NCBI GenBank assembly: GCA_043767025.1
Contig: JAYUHK010000145.1
Location: 1 to 10,141, forward strand
Source: JAYUHK01 sp043767025
GTDB lineage: Bacteria; Bacteroidota; Bacteroidia; Chitinophagales; Saprospiraceae
Length of the DNA: 10,141 nt
Reading direction: 5' to 3'
How positions within the stretch are numbered: the stretch's first letter is position 1; the number at the start of each line of letters is the position of its first letter. Below the pieces are notes generated by a model, which made no database searches, was not told the DNA's origin, and was given only the letters and a program-made list of their open reading frames with translations. A program made the position numbers and the translations under genes. Shown in pieces: positions 1-7,080 of the stretch.

Positions 1-333
1 TTAAGAACTCATGTTACGCAGAATATTTTTACTAAAATTTTAAGCAGCATTTTATTCAATGTGACTGTATTTTCAGACGTGCCTTGTAGAAATTCAAGTT
101 TTTGCAAAAATATCGTCAGGCAAAGCGAAAACTGTTTGAAGTCTGGCGGAGCCGACGAGTATTTTTCGCGCGCCGACGGGATTTTTAAGCAAAAACTTTA
201 GAATTTCTACAAAGCACTTGATTTTTTTGGTTACTTTTTTTATCAAGAAAAAAAGTGACAAAAACCAAGAAAATTACCACCAAATCAAGCTCAAATGAGT
301 CAATCTAAAATTCTTGCGTAACACAGTTATTAA
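1..333. repeat. MITE-like/REP-like palindromic element
   Basis: Non-coding stretch built of nested inverted repeats. The ends pair: TTAAGAACTCATGTTACGCA at 1-20 matches the reverse complement of 315-333 with two mismatches and one gap, and the pairing continues through GAAT. Inside, 84-105 pairs with 189-212 (22 base pairs plus a 2-base bulge), 217-224 pairs with 282-289, and 230-241 forms a 12-pair hairpin with 248-259 (one G-T pair, 6-base loop). A GC-rich patch at 140-180 sits in the loop of the second stem. No credible ORF is present and no target-site duplication was found; the left edge coincides with the window edge, so the element may extend further. A dispersed non-autonomous repeat is an inference from this structure, because only one copy is visible here. 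Confidence 0.6.
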
Positions 334-355
334 AAAAATAAATCATTCCTTACCT

Positions 356-3300
356 CTAATCTTTCAGATATTCCTCCAAAGTTTTTACTTTGATAGTTTC
401 GGGTTCTGATAGCGCGTTCAAAGTCTTGACTTGGTCAGAGTAAGCGTCAAATTTAACCTTCACTTTTGCCATTTCCGCTTCGAGCTCGGCGGTTTGCGAT
501 ATTTGTCCGTCGGACGGTTTGCCCGGATAGTTGGCAACATAAAGATACAATTTAGAAATTTTCTCTCGCAACGCTTCGCTTTCGTCAATATAAAAATCGC
601 CGTCCAACGCTACGAGCGTATTCTGATATTTTTTTACCTCTTCCGCAAATGCTTTCAGTTTGTCGGCAGTGGCTTTGGGTGCTTTGGCGGCGACTTTGTC
701 CGCCTGCGTGAACATATCTTTCATCGCGTAATACATCCAACCCAAATTATTGGTCATATTGTAGAGCCGAATCTGCACGTCGCGCTGTGCCTTTCGCTCG
801 GCGGCAGGATAATTGATGTTCGCTTTGGGGTCAAATGTAAGAGTCACATTTTGCGAAAATTCCTCCGCTCCTTTTTTTACTTTGACCGTATAAACGCCGT
901 CTTCGAGCGGCGGCGTACCGAATATTCCACCAAAAACTGCTTGTCGGTTGTTGCTCGGCGCGGGTTTTGTCATCGGCAAACGAGTTGGAAGTGCCACTAC
1001 GTTGATGCCCGCGCTTTTTCCCGCAGGCAATTCTTTGACGAGTTTTCCTTTTGCGTCCAACACTTCGAGCGTCATTTTACCAAAAGTATGGCGGCTTTTC
1101 ATGTAGTAAGCGATAGAGGCGGCTTCGTCGGGATTGTCGCCCACGAACTGCCCAGCTCCAGTCGCTCCGCCTTCGCCGCCGCGACCCAAGCGGACGACCG
1201 CCGTTTTGGGTGGAAAAAATGCAAATTTCTGCTCCGCAAATTCCGCATTCACTTGGCGAAGCGGCGCAATATCGTCCATGATATAAACGCCTCTGCCATG
1301 CGTGCCGATGACCAACGCGCTTTCGGTAGGGTGGATAACCAGCGAGCGCACGGCGACTTTGCCCGGAAAGTTGTTGGTAAATTTTTTCCAACTCATGCCG
1401 CCGTCAAGGGAGATAAACAAGCCCAATTCGGTGCCAACAAACAGCAGATTCGGCGATTTTAAATCTTCGACAATCGTGTGGACGTATCCTTCCACTTCGG
1501 GCGTGACGAGCGAAGTCCAAGTTTTGCCCAAGTCGGTAGTTTTGAAAATATAGGGTTTTTTGTCGCCCGTGTTGTGTCCGTCGAAAGTCACATACGCCGT
1601 ATTTTTTTCAAAGTGACTGGCTTCGATGAAACTGCACCAAGTCAATTTCGGCAGCCCTGCGATGTTAGGAGCTACGTTTTTCCAAGATTTTCCGCCGTCG
1701 GTGCTGACTTGCAAATTGCCGTCGTCGGTACCAGCCCAAATAATTTTTCCATCTTTGGGCGACTCCGAAATGCTGTAAATCGTGGTGTTGTTTTCTGCCG
1801 TAGAGTTGTCAATCGATAGTCCGCCTGATTTTTTTTGTCGCTGGCGTTGGGGGTCATTGGTCGTCAAGTCGGGCGAAATTCTCGTCCACGTGTCGCCTCT
1901 ATTTTCGGTAACGAACAAATATTGGCAAGCAAAATACATTCGCTCGGGATTGTTGGGACTCAAATGCACGGGCGCATTCCAGTTGAAACGAAACTCTGGC
2001 TCGCCCAACGTCGCGATGGGGCGAATGAGTTTTGACTGCCCATCTTTTTTATTGTACCGCATGAGTTCGCCACCTTGCGACTCCGAATAAACAATATTTT
2101 TGTCCGTCGGATGCCGAAACGACCAAAAACCATCGCCGCCCGATGTGGTTTTCCAGTCGCTGTTTTGTATTCCGCCCGGCGCGCTGGAGGGAGCAAACCA
2201 AGAGTTGTTGTCTTGCAAACCGCCATAAACGTTGTAGGGTTCGTCGTTGTCCACGCTGACGTGATAGAACTGCGAAAGCGGCAAATCCATAAACATTTCA
2301 AAAGTCTGTCCGCCGTCCAACGAGCGATACGCGCCGCCGTCGGTGCCGATAAAAACCGCATTGGTATTCTTTGGATTGATCCACGCACAGTGCATATCGC
2401 CGTGTACGCCGCCGCCGACCTGCCGAAACGAGTTGCCGCCGTCCTCGCTGATGGACATACTCAAACCTGCTTTGTAAATTTTCTTTTCGTTGTTGGGATC
2501 TACCGTGAGGCGAGAAAAATAAAACGGACGCACGGTAAGATTGAACTCACTGTTCATTTTTGTCCAAGTCTTGCCGTTGTCTTCGGATTTGTAAAGTCCT
2601 TTGTCGGCTTTTTTTTCTGCTTCGATGGTCAGGTACATAAAGTTGCTATTGGACGGCGCGTAAGCGATAGCCATACGCCCAACGATTGCGTCGCCTGTGG
2701 GCAGCGCGATTTTTTTCCAATTTTTGCCACCGTCGGTACTTTTGTAAAGTCCGCTGCTTTTTCCACCCGAATTAAAAAAGTCGGGCGTGCGGCGATGTTC
2801 CCACATAGCGGCGTAGATGGTGTTGGGATTTTTGGGGTCTATTGCCAAGTCCGCACAGCCAGTATTTTCGTCAATGTAAAGAATTTTTTGCCATGTCGTG
2901 CCGAAGTCGGTGCTTTTAAAAACGCCGCGCTCGGTGTTGCCGTCCCAAAGATGTCCTTGCGCAGCGACATAAACGGTGTTGGAGTTGCTGGGGTCGATGA
3001 CGATGTCGGCGATGTGTTCGGAGTCGCCGAGTCCCTTGAACTCCCAAGTGTTGCCGCCGTTTTTGGAAAGATAAACGCCTGTGCCGACCGAAACGCTGTT
3101 GCGCACCCAGCTTTCGCCTGTGCCGACCCAAACAGTGTCGGGGTGCGATTGGTCGATAGTTACTCTTCCGATGGACATAGTTTGCTCGTCGAAAATGGGG
3201 CGAAAAGTAGAACCCGCATTGACGGATTTCCAAACGCCGCCACTTGCCGAGCCGACGTAGATGATTTCAGGTTTGCTGTTCACGCCGTCTATGTCCGCTA

Positions 3301-3445
3301 CTCGTCCGCTCATAGCGGCGGGTCCAATGCTGCGAGCGCGCAAGCCGCCGAAAGACATTTGCAAGGGTTTGTTTTGTGCGATGCCGTCGGCTGCGAAAGT
3401 CAGCAGGCAGAAGATTGTTAGGGTCGAAATGTCAAGTATTTTCAT
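356..3445 (-). CDS. Secreted Asp-box (BNR/sortilin VPS10-like) beta-propeller protein
   Basis: A 1029-residue exported protein. A signal peptide covers about residues 1-24, ending Gly-Ile-Ala-Gln. Residues about 30-730 hold at least ten Asp-box repeats (S-x-D-x-G-x-T-W type), for example near residues 127, 178, 236, 287, 333, 375, 513, 581, 636 and 679. This is the pattern of sortilin/VPS10 and glycosyl-hydrolase BNR propellers. The propeller closes with GTHGRGVYIMDDI at about 714-726, common in Bacteroidota members. Then comes a beta-rich part (about 745-880) resembling an FlgD-like Ig fold, and a Lys/Glu/Ala-rich helical tail (about 885-1029). Such proteins are usually annotated as WD40/YVTN/BNR-like or VPS10 domain proteins; the substrate is unknown, and Asp boxes alone do not prove glycosidase activity. 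The ATG at 3445 directly precedes the signal peptide. The gene follows the LolA-like gene on the same strand, but a 129-base gap with a large inverted repeat separates them. Confidence 0.9.
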   Translation of the reverse strand: MKILDISTLTIFCLLTFAADGIAQNKPLQMSFGGLRARSIGPAAMSGRVADIDGVNSKPEIIYVGSASGGVWKSVNAGSTFRPIFDEQTMSIGRVTIDQSHPDTVWVGTGESWVRNSVSVGTGVYLSKNGGNTWEFKGLGDSEHIADIVIDPSNSNTVYVAAQGHLWDGNTERGVFKSTDFGTTWQKILYIDENTGCADLAIDPKNPNTIYAAMWEHRRTPDFFNSGGKSSGLYKSTDGGKNWKKIALPTGDAIVGRMAIAYAPSNSNFMYLTIEAEKKADKGLYKSEDNGKTWTKMNSEFNLTVRPFYFSRLTVDPNNEKKIYKAGLSMSISEDGGNSFRQVGGGVHGDMHCAWINPKNTNAVFIGTDGGAYRSLDGGQTFEMFMDLPLSQFYHVSVDNDEPYNVYGGLQDNNSWFAPSSAPGGIQNSDWKTTSGGDGFWSFRHPTDKNIVYSESQGGELMRYNKKDGQSKLIRPIATLGEPEFRFNWNAPVHLSPNNPERMYFACQYLFVTENRGDTWTRISPDLTTNDPQRQRQKKSGGLSIDNSTAENNTTIYSISESPKDGKIIWAGTDDGNLQVSTDGGKSWKNVAPNIAGLPKLTWCSFIEASHFEKNTAYVTFDGHNTGDKKPYIFKTTDLGKTWTSLVTPEVEGYVHTIVEDLKSPNLLFVGTELGLFISLDGGMSWKKFTNNFPGKVAVRSLVIHPTESALVIGTHGRGVYIMDDIAPLRQVNAEFAEQKFAFFPPKTAVVRLGRGGEGGATGAGQFVGDNPDEAASIAYYMKSRHTFGKMTLEVLDAKGKLVKELPAGKSAGINVVALPTRLPMTKPAPSNNRQAVFGGIFGTPPLEDGVYTVKVKKGAEEFSQNVTLTFDPKANINYPAAERKAQRDVQIRLYNMTNNLGWMYYAMKDMFTQADKVAAKAPKATADKLKAFAEEVKKYQNTLVALDGDFYIDESEALREKISKLYLYVANYPGKPSDGQISQTAELEAEMAKVKVKFDAYSDQVKTLNALSEPETIKVKTLEEYLKD

Positions 3446-3466
3446 TGGTTTGGATTTTTTTATAAA

Positions 3467-3552
3467 AAAAACGGTAGCGTTGCGTTAGGAACGCGTCTAA
3501 AATAAACTATTTATTTTTTCTTCATTCCTTATGCACCAACGCTACCGTTTTT
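3467..3552. repeat. 16-bp inverted repeat, terminator-like or REP-like
   Basis: AAAAACGGTAGCGTTG at 3467-3482 is perfectly complementary to 3537-3552, with 54 bases between the arms. A small hairpin, GCGTT-AGG-AACGC, lies at 3482-3494. Read on the minus strand, the second arm runs into eight T residues (3471 down to 3464), as in an intrinsic terminator, and it lies just downstream of the LolA-like gene. The loop is unusually long for a simple terminator, so a short dispersed palindromic element that doubles as a terminator is also possible. Confidence 0.6.
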
Positions 3553-3574
3553 GAGAAAAATATTATGGCGGAAA

Positions 3575-4303
3575 TTACTTTTTCGCCGGAAAAGCAAACT
3601 CTGCGTCTTCGATTTTGGGGTTCATCGTCACTTTATTGATTTTCATTTCCATCGCTGTTTGTCCGTTCATTTTGTTGGCGATGGCGTGCGGCATCATGAT
3701 GTCGCCTTCTTTTTCGTAGTTGCTCATGTAGATTTCCATAGCTTGACCTTTCGCGGGACCCGAAGTGGCGAAAGTGCGAATCATCACGGGAACGAAATTT
3801 TCGGGGTCGAAGAAGTAGAGTACTTCGTCGCCGTCTTTTTTCGTCAGTTTGAGTTTGATGGTTTTTGCGCCGTCGATTTCTTCCATGCCTTGCAGTTCGG
3901 CTTTGTGTCCTTTGTCTTTGTAGTTGATAAGGTCGTCCTCGAACATATTTTTGGAGGCATCTTTGGTTTCGTCAGCGTCTTTTTTTACTGCGTCGTCACC
4001 GCCCGCAAAAGGATTGATGCGCCACGCGTCCTTGCCGTCAAAAGCATCTACAAAAGTTTTTCCTTGCAGGCTCACGACGCTTTTGGTCAGATTCGGGCGT
4101 TTTTGGAGCGTCGTCATTATCAAAGTCATGCCTTGCACACTTACTTCGCCCTCCAACTGCATTGTTTTGAGGTCTTTCCATTTTTCTGCGCCGACATTTT
4201 TGTAGTAATTTTTGAGGACTTCGTCCAAAGTTTGCGCTTGCAGGTGTAAATTGATTGCCAACAAAAGCAACAAAGTCATCGTGGATTGAAAGATTTTTTT
4301 CAT
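3575..4303 (-). CDS. LolA-like outer membrane lipoprotein-sorting protein family, periplasmic
   Basis: A 242-residue protein with a clear signal peptide (Lys-Lys start, Leu-rich core at residues 9-21, cleavage probably after LQA at 23). The mature part begins TLDEVLKNYYKNVG and alternates short beta strands with charged turns. Features such as GKDAWRINP, an EVLYFFDPENFVPV segment with a Lys/Glu-rich run before it, and a closing AEFAFPAKK fit the half-barrel fold of proteins annotated as outer membrane lipoprotein-sorting proteins. LolA carries lipoproteins across the periplasm, but the many Bacteroidota paralogues of this fold are not shown to do so; no lipobox Cys is seen. A low-complexity Asp/Lys/Ala stretch lies around residues 102-118. 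The fold assignment is by overall resemblance, and the cellular role is inferred. Confidence 0.72.
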   Translation of the reverse strand: MKKIFQSTMTLLLLLAINLHLQAQTLDEVLKNYYKNVGAEKWKDLKTMQLEGEVSVQGMTLIMTTLQKRPNLTKSVVSLQGKTFVDAFDGKDAWRINPFAGGDDAVKKDADETKDASKNMFEDDLINYKDKGHKAELQGMEEIDGAKTIKLKLTKKDGDEVLYFFDPENFVPVMIRTFATSGPAKGQAMEIYMSNYEKEGDIMMPHAIANKMNGQTAMEMKINKVTMNPKIEDAEFAFPAKK

Positions 4304-4518
4304 CGTTTGAATTAATTTTTTTTTAAGTTTGAATGATATTTTATTTTAAGTAGTTATAAGTTTTTAGTTTTTAGTTTTTAGTTTTTAAATTTGAGTCATC
4401 ATAAACTATTGAAAATCAACGAATTATGTCGAATATTAAATGTCATCTATTTAAGTGTAAGAACTTACCCAAAGAAATGAGAAAAAGATAAACCATTTAT
4501 TTTCTTCATTCCAAAGAT
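4304..4518. other. AT-rich intergenic spacer with heptamer repeat
   Basis: Spacer between the LolA-like gene and the antitoxin gene, both on the minus strand. It holds four perfect tandem copies of GTTTTTA at 4360-4387, a short palindrome GTAAG-AA-CTTAC at 4457-4468, and a 28-base motif at 4485-4512 that recurs at 3499-3528. I found no convincing TAnnTTTG promoter box for the downstream LolA-like gene and no coding potential. Confidence 0.5.
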
Positions 4519-4803
4519 TTATTTTTTCATTGATTGCTCTTTGTATTCGTCAAAAATTCGCTGCCGATTGAGCCAATAGTGCGTTGGAATTTGTAACTCT
4601 TGCTCGAAAAGTTGAGCCATTTCGGGCGAAATAGCTACCAAGCAGTCGGTGATGCCAAGAATATTCTTTTCCGGTTTTTGTAGGCGCAGCGCAAATTGCT
4701 GTGGTGTCAAGCCTAATTCTGTTAGCTTTTCTACAAGGTCAATGCCCTGATGCGAAATATTTTTAGGAAAATATTGATTTTTAAATTTTGCTTCAGTTGT
4801 CAT
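4519..4803 (-). CDS. higA: HigA-type (XRE family) antitoxin
   Basis: A 94-residue DNA-binding antitoxin of the HigA/VapI kind. The helix-turn-helix lies at about residues 31-60 (GLTPQQFALRLQKPEKNILG, then ISPEMAQLF), followed by the family's characteristic IPTHYWLNRQRIFDEY at about 72-87. In type II systems HigA binds and neutralises the HigB mRNA interferase and represses their shared promoter. The ATG at 4803 overlaps the stop of the upstream toxin remnant (ATGA), as expected for toxin-first higBA operons. Because the toxin next to it is gutted, this antitoxin is probably an orphan; it may still act as a repressor or neutralise a related toxin elsewhere. The reading frame is intact. Confidence 0.85.
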   Translation of the reverse strand: MTTEAKFKNQYFPKNISHQGIDLVEKLTELGLTPQQFALRLQKPEKNILGITDCLVAISPEMAQLFEQELQIPTHYWLNRQRIFDEYKEQSMKK

Positions 4804-4928
4804 TTTTCTTTGTGATAATTTGTAATTTCGATTATTTCAACGCCTTCAATTTTCCCAAACTCACGAATTAGCTTATCCGCGTCATTGGCTAATTTTTCTA
4901 ATTTTCTATTGCTAAAAGTAATGTCCAA
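4800..4928 (-). pseudogene. higB: Internally deleted HigB toxin remnant
   Basis: A 42-codon open frame from a TTG at 4926-4928 to a TGA at 4800-4802, overlapping the antitoxin ATG by ATGA. It reads DITFSNRKLEKLANDADKL, then IREFGK, then IEGVEIIEITNYHKEK. The first part matches the usual start of HigB/killer-protein toxins (xITFxxRKLEKLxND...FGK). The last part matches their usual C-terminal end (I/V-KGVEIIEIxNYH). Family members are about 90-115 residues, so roughly 55-65 residues are missing from the middle, including the region that carries most of the RNase fold. The frame is kept across the join. No ATG is available at the expected start, where TTG stands in its place. The assignment rests on family memory of both ends; the fragment is unlikely to be an active toxin. 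Confidence 0.75.
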
Positions 4929-5077
4929 ATTGAAAATAAATTTTATGCAATGCAGTTGATTTATTCAAAAGACACGCAACTGAATTTTAAAAACAATCTG
5001 CTTTCTTTTGCCCCACAAAGTTGTTGTTTTCTCTGCGAACTTACAAAATTTTTTTACGAAAATCGGTTATTTTACGA

Positions 5078-5167
5078 CTAAACGTATGGTTTTTACAATT
5101 CTGTATATTTTTTTGTGTAAAAAAAACCATGCCTGCGGCGCACTTTTAGGCACTCCAATACGTTTAG
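5078..5167. repeat. Three-way-junction-like inverted repeat
   Basis: CTAAACGTAT at 5078-5087 is perfectly complementary to 5158-5167 and encloses two further arms. One is ATGGTTTTTACA at 5086-5097 against TGT-A8-CCAT at 5116-5130, with three unpaired A residues. The other is TGCCT at 5130-5134 against AGGCA at 5148-5152. The layout is a closing stem with two hairpins. It lies immediately upstream of the proposed promoter of the thioredoxin-fold gene, so it would not be part of that transcript. It may be a dispersed palindromic repeat, a small structured RNA, or a regulatory site. Confidence 0.5.
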
Positions 5168-5168
5168 A

Positions 5169-5200
5169 GTTGGAAAAAATCAAGTCTTTTCGTAAATTTG
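5169..5200 (+). promoter_or_regulatory. Candidate Bacteroidota-type promoter for the thioredoxin-fold cluster
   Basis: GTTG at 5169-5172 (the -33 consensus is TTTG), a 20-base spacer, then TAAATTTG at 5193-5200, a perfect match to the -7 consensus TAnnTTTG. Transcription would start near 5207, giving a leader of about 20 bases before the ATG at 5228. It would drive the thioredoxin-fold, Uma2 and second thioredoxin-fold genes. Confidence 0.55.
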
Positions 5201-5227
5201 CCTTTCAAAATAATTTAAAATAAAATA

Positions 5228-6394
5228 ATGAAAAAAATCATCTTCGCACTCGTCGCTTGCAGTTGCTTTGCCGCCCAAATATCCGCTCAAGGTATCGAAT
5301 TTTTTCACGGCAAGTGGGACGAAGCCCTCGAAAAAGCCAAGAAAGAAGAAAAAATCATCTTCGTAGATGCCTTCGCCCAGTGGTGCGGTCCGTGCAAGCG
5401 CATGGCTGCAACGGCGTTTCCGGATCCCGCTGTCGGAAAATTTTTCAACGACAACTTTGTGAGCCTCAAATACGACATGGAAGCCCCCGAAAACCAAGAT
5501 TTTGCCCGAAAATTTCCCGTCAATGCTTACCCAACACTGTTTTTTATCAGTGCCAAAGGCGAATTGGTACAAAAAGCCGTCGGCGGACGCGATGCCAAAG
5601 GTTTGCTCGAACTCGGACAATCCATGAGCAACAAAGTGGACAACTCCAAAGACTTTGAAAAAGCCTACAAAGAAGGCAACCGCGAAGCAGATTTTATGCT
5701 CAAATACGTCCACGCACTCAACAAAGCCGGCAAAAGCAGCGTCAAAGTCGCCAACGAATACATCGCATCGCAAAAAAATCTCGACACGCCCGATATGTTG
5801 CGGTTTTTGCTCGAAGCCGCCTCCGAAGCCGACTCCAAATTATTCGACCTGATGGCTGAACGAAAAGATAAAATCGTAGCTTTGTTGGGCGAAAACGCAG
5901 TAAAAGAAAGCATCGAAAAAGCCTGCAAAAAGACGGCAAGCAAAGCGGTAGAGTTCAAAAGCAAAGAACTCAACGAAGATGCAAAAGCAAAAATGAAAAA
6001 ATACGTCCCCGAAAAAGCCGCCGCCTTCGCCCTCCAATCCGATACCGACTATTGCAAAGCTGCTGGCGACTGCAAAGGCTACCTCAAAGTTTGCGAAACT
6101 TGCGCCGACGCAGCCAAAAACGATGCCGTCAAACTCCACGAACTGGCGCAAGATTTGGAAAAAAACTTCGGAAAAGACAAAAAAGCCATGAGCCGCGCTG
6201 AAAAATATGCCAAAAAAGCTACCGAAAATGGTAAATTACCCGTTTATTTTTTCACTTACGCGAATATTTTATTTAAAAATGGAAAAAAATCGGACGCACT
6301 CAAAATGGCAAACAAAACGATAGAACTTTCAAAAGAAAACCCTATGATTGGCAACATGGCAGAGCAATTAATCACAAAAATCAAAGAAAGTTAG
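5228..6394 (+). CDS. Secreted thioredoxin-fold protein with helical C-terminal region
   Basis: A 388-residue exported protein. The signal peptide is about residues 1-20 (cleavage QISA|Q). A thioredoxin-like domain spans about 24-132, with the redox motif WCGPCK (Cys53, Cys56) after FVDAFAQ, and the cis-proline of NAYPT at Pro102. The VDAFAQWCGPCKRM context fits the Thioredoxin_7/DUF255-like group common in Bacteroidota. Residues about 140-388 are Lys/Ala-rich and helical, ending in TPR-like helices (about 325-385). This tail carries extra cysteines: Cys276, Cys282 and a CETC pair at 289/292. The likely role is thiol-disulfide exchange in the periplasm; partners are unknown. It heads a tight plus-strand cluster, with the next gene 2 bases after its stop. 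Its full-length paralogue lies two genes downstream. The ATG at 5228 is chosen because it starts the signal peptide and sits about 20 bases after the predicted transcription start. Confidence 0.88.
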   Translation: MKKIIFALVACSCFAAQISAQGIEFFHGKWDEALEKAKKEEKIIFVDAFAQWCGPCKRMAATAFPDPAVGKFFNDNFVSLKYDMEAPENQDFARKFPVNAYPTLFFISAKGELVQKAVGGRDAKGLLELGQSMSNKVDNSKDFEKAYKEGNREADFMLKYVHALNKAGKSSVKVANEYIASQKNLDTPDMLRFLLEAASEADSKLFDLMAERKDKIVALLGENAVKESIEKACKKTASKAVEFKSKELNEDAKAKMKKYVPEKAAAFALQSDTDYCKAAGDCKGYLKVCETCADAAKNDAVKLHELAQDLEKNFGKDKKAMSRAEKYAKKATENGKLPVYFFTYANILFKNGKKSDALKMANKTIELSKENPMIGNMAEQLITKIKES

Positions 6395-6396
6395 CG

Positions 6397-7062
6397 ATGG
6401 ACAACACGCTGGTAGAACAACTTTTGGATACGCCCGACTTGCATTTTTTGCTCCAAGAAGTGAACAACAGCTTGCAAGCAGAAGCCAAGCGGCGCGCAGA
6501 ATTTTATGATTGGATAAATGAAGACCACAAGGCGGAATTTATCAACGGGCGCGTCGTGCTACATTCGCCCGTGATGCTGCGGCATTGGGAAACTTCGATT
6601 TTTCTTTCTTCTTTGTTGCACTTCCACGTCGCAGTCAATGATTTGGGTAAAATTGCTGTCGAAAAAGCCATGCTGCACCTGACTCGCAACAGCTACGAAC
6701 CAGATATTTGTTTTTTTTCAAAAGAAAAAACTGCCGATTTTGAGCCGCAGCAAATGTTGTTTCCTGCGCCTGATTTGGTGGTAGAAATTCTCTCCAAAAG
6801 CACCGAAAAAATAGACAGAGGCGTAAAAAAAATAGACTACGCCGCGCATCGCATCGCCGAATATTGGATAATCGATGCCGACAAGCAAAGCATTGAGCAG
6901 TGGAGTTTGCCGCAATCTACCGCCACCGAGTACGTTTTGTGCGGCGTTTGGAGCGGCGACCAACGCCTCACGAGCCACGTTATCAACGGTTTTTCTATCG
7001 AAGCCGCCGCCGCTTTTGATGCCGCCGCCAACCAACGCGCCATGCAAGAACTGAAAAAATAA
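6397..7062 (+). CDS. Uma2-family (DUF820) PD-(D/E)XK protein
   Basis: A 221-residue cytoplasmic protein with no signal peptide. The Uma2 fold is visible: EFINGRVV with Glu47, His63 in the following helix, YEPDICFF with Asp103, DLVVEILSKST with Glu130, a basic helix GVKKIDYA (Lys144/Lys145, Tyr148), and EYWIID at 155-160. Asp103, Glu130 and a nearby Lys supply the PD-(D/E)XK set, so it looks catalytically intact. Uma2 proteins are annotated as putative restriction-type endonucleases, but their substrates are unproven and they often occur in many copies per genome. The N-terminal extension (about 1-40) is helical and charged. The ATG lies 2 bases after the stop of the preceding gene, which suggests translational coupling. 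Its place between two secreted thioredoxin-fold paralogues is unexplained. Confidence 0.88.
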   Translation: MDNTLVEQLLDTPDLHFLLQEVNNSLQAEAKRRAEFYDWINEDHKAEFINGRVVLHSPVMLRHWETSIFLSSLLHFHVAVNDLGKIAVEKAMLHLTRNSYEPDICFFSKEKTADFEPQQMLFPAPDLVVEILSKSTEKIDRGVKKIDYAAHRIAEYWIIDADKQSIEQWSLPQSTATEYVLCGVWSGDQRLTSHVINGFSIEAAAAFDAAANQRAMQELKK

Positions 7063-7080
7063 AAACTGATTTTGAACCTT

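Larger units (their letters stand above)
4929..5227. other. Divergent intergenic region
   Basis: About 300 bases separating the minus-strand block from the plus-strand cluster. It should hold the promoter of the higBA remnant (not identified; a weak CAGTTG/CAACTG pair lies at 4953-4958 and 4977-4982) and that of the thioredoxin-fold gene (5169-5200). The middle is occupied by a multi-armed inverted repeat at 5078-5167. An open frame at 5008-5223 runs through the repeat and the promoter and has no family features, so it is not called. Confidence 0.5.

Noticed and set aside
140..186. CRISPR-like repeat in the first 200 bases
   Set aside because: Only two imperfect short copies with a 5-base gap between them; no spacer-sized intervals and no cas genes.
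2075..3421. A 448-codon plus-strand open frame opposite the Asp-box protein
   Set aside because: It lies wholly antisense to a clear, repeat-containing secreted protein and has no recognisable domain; it is a shadow caused by the codon use of the true gene.
4953..4982. CAGTTG/CAACTG inverted pair upstream of the toxin remnant as a HigA operator
   Set aside because: Only six bases per arm with an 18-base gap in AT-rich DNA; too weak to call without a promoter or a second site.
5008..5223. A 71-codon plus-strand open frame upstream of the first thioredoxin-fold gene
   Set aside because: It runs through the inverted repeat and the proposed promoter, has no signal or domain features, and its composition follows the AT-rich spacer.
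7072..7080. TTG start for the second thioredoxin-fold gene
   Set aside because: ATG at 7081 is in frame three codons later and starts a standard signal peptide; nothing favours the TTG.
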